DNA from: Varroa destructor
Lineage: Eukaryota > Arthropoda > Arachnida > Mesostigmata > Varroidae
DNA: 64,000 nucleotides
NCBI RefSeq assembly: GCF_002443255.2
Contig: NW_019211455.1
Coordinates: 25,956,479-26,020,478 of the forward strand
Direction: 5' to 3'
Below the pieces are notes generated by a model, which was not told the origin of the DNA, ran no database searches, and worked only from the letters and a program-made list of their open reading frames with translations. Positions 1 through 11,940 of the stretch are shown one piece after another. Positions within the stretch are counted from its first letter, which is position 1; each line of letters begins with the position of its first letter. A program made the translations under genes and the position numbers.

Positions 1-640
1 ATAAGGCGCAATGACGACATGGGATGAGCCCAACGGATCGCAGCGATGTCTATTAAATAAACAGTAGCGAATCGAAAGATCCTTGCGTATTTTAAAGATA
101 GAATAAAGGGTTGGCCTTCTTTTTTCTATCCGTAGCAGGAAGTATCGCGTCAACGTGGCCGGTAGACCATAATTAGTATCTTTAATGTTATTAATCATGG
201 TATCATTGATAAGGAGCGAAATCTTAAAATGCGATGGTTCGCTGTTCCGATGCCTTGCCTTACCACGTTGGTAACTACGGCACGATTCTGACTCACCATT
301 GAATAATATACGCTTTTTTGGCTTGTCGTTCCTGTCCTGTGTGTACCTTTTTCCCTATCCACATGTATCGTGTGGATCGATAAATAAAACACGAAGAGCA
401 AGAAAAATTAAATATTGCCCATAGCCCCTCCTTACACAATATTGACTCGTTGTTCGACGTTCTCCGTGTCCTTTTTTAAAGGGCGAGTTTAACTCTCTTT
501 CTCTTTCATATTTGATTTCTACAATTCTTCTAGAAAAATATCAAAAGACGTGACGTTCTACTCTTCTTCAACGTCTAACTGCCGCTGCTGCAATACTTCT
601 GACGTCGATGTTGCCGCTTTGCATCTGGCAGACCGTCGAT
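1..640. other. non-coding stretch
   Basis: I see no supportable gene. Short open frames on the minus strand end at GTAAGG-like sites near 250-290 but have no pyrimidine tract before them. Confidence 0.6.
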
Positions 641-714
641 GGTTAACTGTATTCTCTGTTTGCTAACGTGGTGCCGTGCCTCGCTCGCTGTCGTCTGAGT
701 TTATTTTTGCTCAG

Positions 715-799
715 ACGCGACAAGCAATATTTAATTTGAGCCAGCGATCCGAGGAAATCGTCGAGGAGCGGCGCAACGTAGACGCGACGTTGACAGGAC
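715..799 (+). CDS. candidate internal exon, 85 nt
   Basis: The sequence shows a pyrimidine-rich tract ending in CAG at 712-714 (ttatttttgctcag), then an open frame of 28 codons, then a full consensus donor GTAAGT at 800. The frame starts in phase 0 and ends in phase 1. It reads TRQAIFNLSQRSEE, then a charged helix-like stretch (IVEERRNVD). I do not recognise the protein. No cysteine, signal peptide or membrane segment is present. The next exon is not identified: the candidate at 9822 is open only in phase 0, so the two cannot be joined in that frame. The minus strand is also open here for over 100 codons, which weakens the case. Confidence 0.3.
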
Positions 800-1124
800 G
801 TAAGTGGACAAATGAGGGGCACCGAAGGGCCGTAAGGGTCTCTTCTGTAACTATCTGAACATCGCATAGAGATAACAAGATGGCCGCGGACACGCATATA
901 TGCCGCAATTGAACAAGCACGCAGACGAGGCGAGGCATCCACGTTACGACCGTCAATACTACAACGTACTGCTGAGTGCATACACAATTAGCTATTGCAA
1001 ATCGAACGAAAGGAACATCATTGACCGAATATTCCTTCGTCGGTCGGGAACAGCTGGGAATGTCCTCCCTGTTTGTTACTGGAATGGACAGACGCTCTCG
1101 AGGTGTTTTCACATTATTCTACAT

Positions 1125-1158
1125 ACACACACACACATATATATATTTATATATATAT
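1125..1158. repeat. (AC)n/(AT)n microsatellite
   Basis: About six AC units pass directly into an imperfect AT-dinucleotide tract. It is a compound simple repeat with no coding meaning. Confidence 0.9.
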
Positions 1159-1159
1159 T

Positions 1160-2914
1160 AGTCTGGACTATGTCGATAAAAATACGAAGGACGTTTCACC
1201 ACGCAAAAATGGGTAGTCCATTAGCGGATACGGCTAAGCAATTATTACCGCCAGCCCAATAGAAATAATTAAAGCGAAACTAAATGATTGTCGTAGATAA
1301 ATTGGTTTGGATAAAGGCGACGTACTAAGGGAAAAGTTCATCAAATGAAAAGGGGGCGCAAGGTGGAGCCATCCAGCATAATAAACCGTGATGTACGCGA
1401 AAGGGCGCTTTTTGTCATTAGGATAATAAAGTCTGTATTATTGACAAGTAGTAAAAAAGAATCTGTGTAGGGTCGATATTTCTATCAATGGCCACCATCA
1501 GAGATAACTGTCCTGCTCCAATGAAGACCTCGTGCTTCTGACGGTCTTTTAGCGGTATTTGACTCCTACTCAGATCTTCAGAGCTCCATTAATTCGTTCT
1601 GCAGATGTTTCAGTACATGCTCGATTCCGTGCATGAATGTAGCTCAAAATCGATATCGCGCTAATTAAATACGGACTTTTTTCTTTGTTCCAAATTCTCC
1701 TTGCACACATACGTACATCTTTTTATCATTTTTGCTCAGGTCAGCGTCTTAGGGATTGACGCTAATCCAAAAAACACTAACCGATTATCCTTGTAAAGAA
1801 TCTGTAGATTTACTGTCAGTGTATTGCCGTGATACAACCGTTCCGAAGTGGATTATTGTGCAAAGGATCTATCGTCAGGAGGCTTCTACTGACTATTAGA
1901 GCCGGCTGGCTGATGCTGGTTGGGACATAGCCGAACGTTTTCAGTTAATGCAGTGACAAAGAAAAAAACGTCGATCCATCGGCTGGCTATTTCGACTGGT
2001 AACCATGACTAATAGATTATCGAACGATGGTTGATATTTATCACTGATATATCATGAAAATAAATATTTACGTTGCGTTCTACTGAGTGGAAGAGTGACA
2101 TAGTGAGGGGCTATTGGGAAAAATAAGCGGCTCCCTTCCTAGTTCCAATACATTTATTGAATAGTAAACGCAACAATCGGTCCGATATTAGAACTGCGTC
2201 CGTGACTGCGGGCAAATATTGCGTAATGAGTATACAATTTGAATTACAGTGGTCGGCACGATCAATGCAGCAATGGCAAAAACCGGTTTAAATAAAAGGG
2301 TGCTGCTGTTTATCTGGTACGCGCAAGAATAGATGGAAATCTTTCGTTTCAAGCATTCCAACAAGAACTGCTTTGAAATCCCTCCTGGCTTCCTGCCAAC
2401 AGGCATTAAACATCCTGATACAGCAAGGTCGTTTAATTCAAAGGTCTTCAAACTGGAAAGTTACTATTATCACTATTTGGATTTGAATAAATAGGCAACC
2501 CTTAGAAATTGTCCTTTTGTCCGTCTACTTAAAATTGAATTAGTCACTTTCGAATAAGCCTCTAGCGATAGCAGCGAAGCGCCAACATCTGTCCGAGTTC
2601 TTCTGTGTTTCATGGGAAAATACCGAATCCTACTGGCAAAAATATCTTACCGAGCGCATACGGTCAAATTAATATTCATGTTTTTTTTTTATTTTTAACG
2701 ATTGAACTGTTTTTCGCATACTGCCTGAACCATTGACAACCAACCGTTAACTACGTCCTTAAAATTCGACCGTATATACGAGCATCGTTCCTTAAGCAAG
2801 CTAAAGGCCCTTATTCTTCCATTTAGTACGTAGAGCGATTCTGTTGGCCTTCACCGATTTAGCGGTATTGGCTGATCAGTCTGTAAACTATACACAGTCG
2901 GCTTAGCCTTCTGA
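1160..2914. other. non-coding stretch
   Basis: No gene is supported. A good acceptor (ttttatcatttttgctcag, AG at 1738-1739) precedes an 18-codon frame that stops at 1794-1796; this is too short to call. The acceptor resembles that of the candidate exon at 715. Confidence 0.5.
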
Positions 2915-3322
2915 TTAAACGGGCGTGCGTCTTGACTCATACCGTAGCAAAACATTCTGTAGTGGCCCAATATATCTAGTAATGATGTTCGTAATGGCGT
3001 GGTCGGAACGAAGCGCCTTTGAGCCATAGCGCTTTGTCTGACTATGAGTCTTCTGTACTCGAATAAACTGCTCGAATAAGTAAACAGAAAATATCAAACG
3101 TCTGCATTCCTGGTACTCTACGAACGGACTATGTTGTAGTTGCCCTAGTTGATCAGATGAGGCATCGGCATGCAAAACCTCTGCCTCCGACAAAGGTTGC
3201 TGATGCAGATTCGCTGATCGGCGGGAAATACATCTGAGCGTTCCGAGAGGAATCGATACTTCCTTCTTATTTAATGTTATATCTTGTCCAGTTAGTTTGC
3301 TTGAAAAATATGAATGGACCCC
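2915..3322 (-). CDS. open reading frame, 135 codons, no ATG
   Basis: The minus strand is open from 3322 to the stop at 2915. The translation has ordinary composition, with about 20% charged residues, scattered aromatics and no low complexity. It contains no methionine, so it could only be an internal exon or a decayed fragment. A possible in-frame acceptor (cggaggcag, AG near 3178) lacks a pyrimidine tract. I recognise no domain. The length is within what chance predicts for this window, so it is recorded as an open stretch worth testing and not as a gene. Confidence 0.2.
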   Translation of the reverse strand, partial: GVHSYFSSKLTGQDITLNKKEVSIPLGTLRCISRRSANLHQQPLSEAEVLHADASSDQLGQLQHSPFVEYQECRRLIFSVYLFEQFIRVQKTHSQTKRYGSKALRSDHAITNIITRYIGPLQNVLLRYESRRTPV

Positions 3323-3539
3323 TTAGGGTGGTTATTAAATCAGAATAGGGTTTTACCTCACCGAGAAATGGATATCCTAGATAAAAATCCCAACTGCGCC
3401 CTAATGAATAGCTTAAAAATATTTGTCAGTGTTAATAATTGCGGTGCACTCAACGCCTTATTGGACATCAGTTTCAGTCGTGGAACAGCGCGTTACACTG
3501 AGAATGAATCTAACCTTCCAGGTTTCCCGTTATAATTAA

Positions 3540-5450
3540 GGAAAAAAAAAACGATCTTCTATGAGATTTATAATAATAATAGAAAACAACAAAACAATTT
3601 CAAACATATTGTAGCTTTAATGCGGCCTTATCATTCTAGGCCATTCTCCTATGCGGTCTTACTAGTAATTCGCAAGCATCTAATGTACAGCTAAACCCTT
3701 CCGCCGACGTAGATGTCATAAGGATAATAACCGAGAGAAATATATCTAATCGGTAAAGGCCGCCAGTAGATGTCGCGCGAGTTGCATCTAGCGTAAAGCC
3801 AATTTTATTCTAGCTAAAACCTTGCGGCAAAGGCCAATTTCCACAGCGTTCCCCAGAACCGACATGGCAAACAAATGTGAGACAAACAAAATTTACTGTG
3901 AACCGGTAAAGCTATGCTGCCGAAGTCCACAGGCAGATCTTTACCAAACAGTTCATGGGCCGACAACCAACTTACGCCAAAAGTTACAGCCATGGCGCAA
4001 TAACGCTACTGAATATGTGAGACCGAGTGATTCTAGATTTTTGCGATTTCCTGACACGTTCGACGCAAATGTGACGTGGGGCAGAATTGTATAACACTGA
4101 CACAGGCTAGCATATGAGAAATGCTGTGAAGGGGTCAATAAGCTGCCATGATGTAATTGTTGTATTTTCGTAGAAACAGGAAGACCTAGATGATTGGCTA
4201 GATTGTTTGTTCGCAACGAAAATACTCGGTATAATCACTATGGTATCGTTGAAGGCAGAAATAGGGTCACTGTTTTCTTTTAGCGGGGGCCCATTGTGTG
4301 TGACAACTTGTAAGGTTCCACGGTCTTGGCGAGCTTCTTCAATGAAGGGGGCCGTCATACTAATCGCGTGTCGTAACTTTTGCCTGCCGACTAAAGGCAG
4401 AGGGTCTATTCATCTATGGCCACTTGTCGCGCCATTCTTTCACATGAGACTGTGCTCGGCCTCGACCTAAACAGGAGTAATGGCTTACCTACCTTAGTCC
4501 CCTAGAAAGGCAACGTCGATTTGGCAGAATTGGCTAGGCTAGACTAATTTCACACACAAAATCAGTCAACTTCGGTGACATGGCTCCCACTTACGAGGAT
4601 AATTCAATGCGGTGCAATCAAATGAAAAACTACTTTAGCTCATTTTTATAGTGTCCGATAAATTTGTAGGCAGCAGACGAATGTAGGCCTATCTTCTAAG
4701 GCTAACGATGGCTCTGTTTGTACGAAGCTGTCTAGAAATGGCTGAGCTGTGATATTCGCTAGGATAACAAAAGGTACACCTATTTCAAATTTGTTGTCTT
4801 GCTAGTGAATTGCTTTTTGCCTTAGGAGTTCCGTTTTCGACCCGTAACGGAATTCAAAAAGGGCTATATTATCATAGTTTCCGCAGGCTGCAATTGAAGT
4901 TTCCAGGTTCGGCTTTCATCGAGTTGTTGTTCCCTTTGCAAGAAGGCTGCAAGCCTTAAGATCATAATTTTTTCTTTACGGATATAGACAAGTATTTTTC
5001 GCATATACGTAACGTTAAGGACCACAGTCGAAGACGACAAAATTCAATAATAATAAAAATAAAGCAATATTGTTCAGGGAATCGGCTGCTCTAGGTAGAT
5101 GGAATCGTAACAAAAAAACTTCCCGTACAAGAATCGGGTAATGCAAGATCAAGATCTGCTTTCCGCTGGATTTTCAAGAATACTTGGTTTTTTTGTGTGG
5201 TGACAACCTAGGCACAGTCTCCCATTTTATCCGGCTCGCACTCCTTCTCACCTTGGACCCAATACAGATCGATGTTTAGTTGTACGTTTACGATGTACAA
5301 CTTGAGACGCCTTGGCCAGGTAGTGATGGTCATCCTGAATTGGATGATTCAATCAAATTCAGCGAGCACTAACCTGCGCAGCGACAGTATCAACCACTTT
5401 GTGCAGATTTCACATCCGATTTATGTTTTGACGGGATCATCGTATCAAGC
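3540..5450. other. non-coding stretch
   Basis: No gene is supported. Around 3700-3800 there are two related motifs (a gatgtc core with nearby ccgccgacg and ccgccagta) that may be remnants of a mobile element. ORFs of 80-90 codons at 3822-4470 lie on both strands without splice or start support. Confidence 0.5.
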
Positions 5451-5451
5451 T

Positions 5452-5467
5452 GGGGGGGGGGGGGGGG
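5452..5467. repeat. poly-G run, 16 nt
   Basis: Sixteen consecutive G on the plus strand. Runs this long are slippage-prone and can form G-quadruplex structures. Confidence 0.97.
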
Positions 5468-5469
5468 CG

Positions 5470-6340
5470 ATTGTCCTATTTCTGAGACGGCTACGGAAGT
5501 CATCGATTCGAAGAGTAGGTTAAGGTTTGTTTGGCTTCTTCTCGGATTTGCCAAATCGTATTCCACTGACCCGAAGGACTCCGTCTGTGGGAATCTGTTT
5601 AACAACACTTGCTTTCTTTCTTGACCGGTAGTTCTGCTATGGCAGAGAATATCGCGGTCTTTTTTTACGCTTCCCGCTAGAATTTGTTTGGTGTCTTATG
5701 ATCACTCTACGCAAATACATCTTCATATCATCGTGCGAATATATATATGTCTGTAATACAATGTAATGGCTAGGTGTCATAATTTAATGGCGATTCGTTA
5801 TAGTCAACTTAAATTGGTTACAGATTACGCTCTGTTCAGTCAGTAGCTCGTGCCGAATAATCATATATGCAACGTCTAGCTAACGTTGAAACTACATATT
5901 AGTTGGCCTGTTTTGATCTAATTACTGAACCTCTTAGGGTAAGTAGCATCCGATAGAACACTTACTACCTCGATAAGGCCGAGTTGAATTTCTAGATTAT
6001 TCAAGTCTGTTCTATTTACAGCTTGAAGGAACTGCAGATCGCAGTTTAAAAGTCACTTTTGTAACTGTTGCTGTGGCAGATCATACGTTCTGCTCAAATA
6101 AAGTGCAGTGTTGATTTTTCGATTTGTTGAACCTCAGTGGCGTCGTCTCCATCGCCGATTTACCTATCGCTAATAGAGAAAGGCTTTACGAGGTTCACAA
6201 AGATCCTTTGTAAACTCCTTCAGTTCTATTCAAGGGCAAATCCCCAAAGAAAAGGCTACTTAATTTGCTCATTCAAGATGATTCAACGGATGGTGCGCGA
6301 TCTTGTCCACTATATGAAAGTTGGCATTTAAATTAACCAA
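5470..6340. other. non-coding stretch
   Basis: A strong acceptor (gttctatttacag, AG at 6020-6021) precedes a 30-codon plus-strand frame that stops at 6112-6114. Nothing else supports it, so no gene is called. Confidence 0.5.
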
Positions 6341-6344
6341 TCCG

Positions 6345-6498
6345 TCACAACTTCGAATTGAAAAACAAGCGGTTGGAAACCTTAAAAACACCTTGTAAAG
6401 CTGCGCCATCGCATGTATACATCTGATGCTGACACAAACTGCACGACGATGGATTTAAGCGCTTGTAGTTAACATGGAAGGGTGAGAGACGGTATGAT
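6345..6498 (-). CDS. candidate exon, minus strand, 51 aa
   Basis: On the minus strand an 11-nt T run and a short pyrimidine tract end in CCACCAG (AG at 6500-6499). The frame that follows is open for about 50 codons to a TGA ending at 6345, entering in phase 2. The peptide has four cysteines (SCSLCQHQMYTCDG) in its middle third and basic residues near the start (YRLSPFHVNYKRL). A weaker internal donor (CAAG then GTGTTT) could end it earlier. I do not recognise a family. The strong acceptor and compact cysteine cluster are the evidence; no partner exon was identified. Confidence 0.25.
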
Positions 6499-6639
6499 CT
6501 GGTGGAGAACAAAAAAAAAAAGTGGCAACTGTAACTTAAGGGTAACAATGTTAATGCAGTCAAATAAAGATCTGCATGCAATTTCTTAAAACGAACGTGC
6601 TGAAAAACGCGCCCTACATCAACTGAGGTCAAATACGGT

Positions 6640-9550
6640 ACCGAAACAAAAATGTGTTCATCGATTCCAATTTGAAGTACTTCAATCGATTTGTATTACA
6701 TAACATTAGCCGTTTTATATAGCGTACGTCACATTTATAACTGCAGCCTCACCGAGATTCACTATGGTCAATATATGAACAAGTGCACGGAATAGCGCCA
6801 CTCAAGCGGAGCCGATTTAGTTTTTATGCGTTGGCCTGACCCTGTCAAAAACGCCAGCCATGATAAGGACCTGCTCGGGTCAAGCGAAACTCCTGCTATA
6901 GTAGTAATACCATAATGAGGCTACAGAAGACGTTACTATTGGACTAGATGTTTAAATAGCGGAACACACAGCTTGAAACGACGAAGGAAAATGATAGACA
7001 GAAACGTACGCTTGCCCGCTCATCTTCCCTTTTTCTCTTTTCTATTTTTTTTTTTAAATGAAGACCACTCAACCATTTTTTCATCGAGATACATCTCATA
7101 TAGGAGGCAGGTGTTGATATAAGCGAATAACTGAACAACTCTTCTGAAATAGCCTACTACGTACTGTTGACCGCTTCATATACGGTATGTGTACGTTGCA
7201 TAACACGTAGATTATATGGGTAACTAATGAAACGGCCAACGAATTGTCCATGGATGTCGTTTCCGTTTGCTGTTGACGCTATGTGAATGGTATAGAGGGA
7301 AGCCTGAGTGTCCCGGCTATTTTTGAACCTTGCCGTACTGGTCCTGGGATACCTTACCGTAAGATGCGACAAGTGGTCCAATACTTCAACCCCTGCCACT
7401 ACATCCATGCGAATATCCTTGAAGCGTTAAGCCCCCAACGCCCGATAGATCAGCATATGGGGCTTGTGTCCTACCGTATATAGAAGTAAGGCCCCAAAGC
7501 GCCGCATAAGCAGATGTGGCCTAGTTTCTTTGTTTCATCCGCGTATTCACTAGCGAACCAAGTTGGCTTGTGCCCTTGGCTCAAGTATTCTTGTTTGCAA
7601 ATGTCTCTCCTGTAGCACACGATATCTAATCGAATCGGTGACAACTGAGGAAGACTCTAGAGTTGGTGCCAGCTCCCAAAGAACAAAAATTGTCTTTGTC
7701 AAATTGAGGTCTAAAAGCATCTAGCTGAACGTGTCGTCTATTGTGAAGCCTCAGGAATTGTGGCTTATTACTATAGGAAGTGCTCTATTTAATACGAATG
7801 TAGTAAATATTGCAGTTCTCGAAAAACTGATGACAGCAGGCCGAGCAGGGCCATTTCTTAGATCTGATGCCAGAAACGATGGATTTTGTTAATATCTCGT
7901 TATTGCCGACAGCTCTGTCGAACTACATAGTTCACACGTTCTATTGATATTGATGGATCTAGACACGCAAGTATTAAGACCACAATTTGGACTTAAAAAA
8001 AGTTCAAATTCTTCTCAGCCTATCACTCGTGCCTGACTTATCATTCTCCACTTTGTGTTTTTAAGGCTGACCTCCGCCTCTCCATACATATTTATATGTG
8101 AGTCTTTGTGTAGCGATTTCCAACACCGTGCCTGCTTTTCTTTCCAAAGGCTATCATCAATTAAACGATAGGCCTTACATGGACTTGCTAAGCCGTCAAC
8201 AGCAAGACATAGCATTCTGCCTAAGGCTTCATAAGTTGCTAGGGGGTTGCAATTTTTCATATATGCCATGTTATTCAAGGAGGCTCTCTTGAGCTACTTC
8301 AGATATCAATCTGTTGGATCTTGATCCGTTTTGGAGAGCCGCCTTTCAGCTATAGCAACAAAATACCAACAAGGTGTCAACCTATTGTGTTCCCTTAGTC
8401 TAGAATTCTTTCGCAAATAAAAACCCGTTTTTATTGTTATTCAGGAAGCATACGGTTTCGTGCAACGATAGTTTGATTCAAGTATTCTAAACTTCTCCAC
8501 TTTGTCTGGATCAGTTGCAAAACTTAAAGTTCAATACAATTTGGTAGGATTTTATTATAGAAGATATGACTCGGTAAAACACTAAGTCATCATTTTTTTT
8601 TTATGAGAAAATGAAGAATCAATTAGTTATGGCTGCGCAGACGCTTTCATCTGGATGTGCATGACGCATTTTTCGAGCGTCACTCGCGTCCGGTTAGAAT
8701 TATATTCCAACGATACAGCAATCGAGATATGCGATATAACCCAGTATTTCTCGTTAGGCTTGTTGCTTCGGCAGATGGTATGGCAACACACTAATACTTG
8801 GCAAAACATTGGAGCTTCTAATCCGGTTGACCCGATGGAAGAGGACAGGGAGTCCAGGCGGAAATGGAGACACTGAAGCTGAAACACCATTAACAGCGCG
8901 CTTGTCCCCTTCGTGCTCTTTAAAAAAGGTATGCTAGACCTTGAACAGGGTGGCAATACCCCAAGATAGAGAAAGGGGAGGATGAGTGAAGTCTTGAGGC
9001 AAAGCAAACAAGTTTTTGTTAACCATCTAGCATCTTTTCATAATGAAAGCGATGGGTCGGCGCAAAGGTTCACAAGATATTTATAGCAGGCTGACGACGG
9101 AAAAGGCAAGCCACCGTCGCCATTCGAAGGACGTCGAAAGCGTGAGCTTCGTCAATGGAGGCTCTTGCAGGTAACAAGAGGCAAACGAAGTGCTCGACAT
9201 TTCGACGGTATTAAAAATAGACTTGAGCGATAGAACGCTAGAGAGTTAAATCTGAATGATAGCCTAGATAGAAAAAAAATGTCAGATTATCCAGCATCGC
9301 TGAAGATAAAAGAAAATGAAACTTGACAATCTACAGATATCGGTAACTTTGTGGAGAAAATAGTATTTTGAATCGTTGATTGGTTTAAACTACGGCAGAT
9401 CCGCGCAAATAATCTACAACAGAACCTGTTAATATATGATAACTATTTTGCAAGTATATGAGTAATCTAGAAGTAGATTTGTTCGATACTGATAGATTGT
9501 GCTCCTTAAAAGGTATGACGACCCGTGAAAATATAAATAGATAGGTGTCA
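6640..9550. other. non-coding stretch
   Basis: No gene is supported. Overlapping ORFs of 66-126 codons occur on both strands (for example 7157-7408 minus and 8627-9007 minus) without usable splice sites or ATG context. A T-rich tract lies at 7045-7057. Confidence 0.5.
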
Positions 9551-9821
9551 AATTCAAGAAACATCAGACAAAAACGTACGACGATATAGCACGTAAGAGG
9601 CGCGTCGAGTGTTTCGCACTGAAATATAGAACTCTAATGAGTCTTGTCGTACGTGACCTGTAACGAACATCGTTTGGATCCGGGCAGCTACAATAAGTGT
9701 TCCGTCTTGCGTGCAAGGCGCTGCTAGGCCGAGAAACCGGTGAGTACAAAACGGTTTTCCTCTATCCAGTCTCACCAAGCAGCAATGGCATTTCTTTGAT
9801 TTCTTTTATATTACTTCACAG

Positions 9822-9882
9822 CCCCAGCCCACAAAGAAGGTGACGTACGCTTGTCTGGCTCGCGTACCTAGCATAAAAGATC
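9822..9882 (+). CDS. candidate small internal exon, 61 nt
   Basis: A very good acceptor (tttatattacttcacag, AG at 9820-9821) and a full donor GTAAGT at 9883 bracket 61 nt. Only one frame is open throughout: 20 codons beginning PQPTKKVTYACLARVP, entering in phase 0 and leaving in phase 1. A consensus donor GTGAGT lies at 9740, so an 82-nt intron (9740-9821) is also possible, but upstream frames ending at 9739 in phase 0 are closed by a TAG. In phase 1 the same exon reads to a stop and could be terminal. The product is unknown. Splice signals are the best part of the evidence. Confidence 0.3.
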
Positions 9883-10500
9883 GTAAGTTTTAATACACTT
9901 CGATCTCTATGATCGCTGGTTCCACAACCATATGCATTGTTTTGGATAAAACAGGCAATGTAATCAGCTAGCGAATTGAAGCGTTTCGTGTGGTCCGTCA
10001 ACATCGGCCTTTGTCCATTTCGCCGCTGTGGCAGCGGAAAGCAACGTCAAGAACACGAGGCGATTAACGCGCGACTTGTGCTCGGTGCATGGTTGATACT
10101 GGCCTTTCCTATTGCGTCTACACGCAGCACTGTTTCCGACAAAGACATCGACGACGATAAGTGTGTATAAAATAGACATTGTCCTACGAAGTTCGCTTAC
10201 AGAAATCTTAACTTTCACATAAAAGAAGTCATCAGCTTGATGTCGTCCAACAATTACAGACGACACAATTGATCCGCCTCCTATGCACTAGCCTCTAAAT
10301 ACTACTAGGCCATAGCTGTCCGACAGGATAGCGCCGAAACGGGACGTGGCATAGTCTGTCGCTGAATCACACCCGCTGGCCCGCTAAAGGTTACTATGAG
10401 CAAAGCAGCAGCTAAGCATTCGAGCATAACGTTACATTATATTGAACTAGTCAAATGTTCTTTGAGGAATCTATACGTATATCTTACACATTCTGCACAG

Positions 10501-10640
10501 GCAACTTGAATAGTTTAGCCACAATCAATGGTAGGACGTTTGGATCGAAGCACCCATTGTGCATGTTGCCGTACACAGTTACGATGTCGAGCCCTGAGGA
10601 AATAAAGAGGAGAGGGTGCTGGGCGTCGGAGCCCGCTTGA
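10501..10640 (+). CDS. candidate terminal exon, 45 aa
   Basis: A pyrimidine-rich acceptor (cttacacattctgcacag, AG at 10499-10500) precedes a 45-codon open frame ending at TGA 10638-10640, entered with two bases (phase 1). The peptide contains a basic, lysine-arginine segment (EEIKRRGCWASEP) close to its end. A GTAAGT lies at 10673, outside this frame. I do not recognise it. Entry in phase 1 would match the phase-1 exits of the candidates at 715 and 9822, but nothing ties them together. Confidence 0.2.
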
Positions 10641-11213
10641 AGCTATATTTCGCGTATCGCATACGCTGGCCTGTAAGTAGGCCGCAAGCAATACGACACT
10701 CGTTGGATACGACGCACTGTTGTCATACAGACAATACTGGGCTGGCATATGGTACGGTACTGAACGAAGGTCATGTTTGACACGAGAATGAAAACAAACA
10801 CGGCTAAGCCGATCCTATATCTTTCTCTGGCTACCTATAGCGATTTGCGCTTGGCACCGGTTAGAAGAGATTCCTCGTGCAAGACTGGCTGATTGGGCTG
10901 TTATTTTCCATTGACGCTGTTTGTTACTACGATAGTCTCGTGTCTGTTTCCCTAGAGGACTTACAGCGTTCGTCGGTGTGGCCAGATTTGTGGATGAACA
11001 CCACAGCTAGCCTACTTCGGCTGTTGCTAAATTCAACGGTGGTTACTAGACTAGCCATAAAATGGTAATGATTGTCATACAGACTCAACAATACGGTGCT
11101 GCTGATTCAACTCTGTAGTTAGCATTAGCTCTTAAAAGGTCGTTGCAAAATGGGTTCTATATACCAGTATCTGCAAGCAGAATGTCCTATAATATCGAGT
11201 GCGAGCCGTTTCT

Positions 11214-11228
11214 GGGGGGGGGGGGGGG
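11214..11228. repeat. poly-G run, 15 nt
   Basis: Fifteen consecutive G on the plus strand, 70 bases before the perfect hairpin at 11298. Confidence 0.97.
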
Positions 11229-11297
11229 TTTGCGATTGGCTGTTGAACGATTGCAGATACTCGAACACAAAATTTGAAGGATTACTAAGTGAACGTT

Positions 11298-11351
11298 CCG
11301 AAATCTAAAATTTGCAGAAGAATTGCTTCTTCTGCAAATTTTAGATTTCGG
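11298..11351. repeat. perfect inverted repeat, 25-bp stem, 4-nt loop
   Basis: The arm 11298-11322 is the exact reverse complement of 11327-11351, with loop ttgc at 11323-11326. There is no mismatch or bulge in 25 pairs. Beyond the stem the match stops. The arm starts ccgaaatc and ends cagaagaa. Such perfection suggests a recent origin or selection. It could be a foldback from a mobile element, a strand-switch duplication, a small-RNA hairpin (most animal miRNA precursors are imperfect, so this is less likely), or a library chimera. Confidence 0.95.
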
Positions 11352-11359
11352 TTCTTGCG

Positions 11360-11930
11360 GGCTTCTTGGTCTGAGGGTCCTTGGATTACGATATTTGCGT
11401 TTGTCTGGAACAATTATCAGTTTAATCATAGTGAGCATCACGGTGAAGCTGATTAGTAGATCTCATTCGTGTCATAATAGACACTGCTACCGAGTTCTTC
11501 GAGACTGAAACCAGAGAAGCGCTGATACTCTCTAAAGCAGCTAAATACTTTATATAATATATACTTGTATAGTACGAACATTGCTATTGCCTTAATAAAA
11601 ATTTAATATTAGTTATGAAATTACATAGTAAGAATAAATAATCCTATAGAGAAAACATCCCAGTATACCACAGTCACTTGGTTCGACATTATCTGGCAGT
11701 TGAATCGGTAATAAGTTTGCATTTGTTTGCGCATTATGCTTTGTTAGTAGTTACGTGCGAAAACCACTGGTCTTACGATATCACGAGCTCAGTAGTACTC
11801 GAAATTGCGTAGCCTAGATTAATAGTATGTACATTGCCGTTCATGTTCAAGGCTAGAAGAAAAAAGGTTGTTGGCAAGTACTATTTCATTAGGTATTGTT
11901 CCTGTGTGTCTAGGTTACGTTGGATTCTTA
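11360..11930. other. non-coding, AT-rich stretch
   Basis: Sequence is strongly AT-rich around 11530-11660. I see no gene. Confidence 0.6.
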
Positions 11931-11940
11931 TGTTCGTTGA

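Noticed and set aside
1740..1796. 18-codon plus-strand frame after a strong acceptor
   Set aside because: It stops quickly and has no donor; a frame this short after an acceptor is expected by chance many times in the window.
6022..6114. 30-codon plus-strand frame after gttctatttacag
   Set aside because: Only the acceptor supports it; too short and no partner exon.
9554..9778. 75-codon minus-strand ORF with natural-looking composition
   Set aside because: It overlaps the plus-strand donor at 9740 and has no acceptor, donor or ATG evidence of its own.
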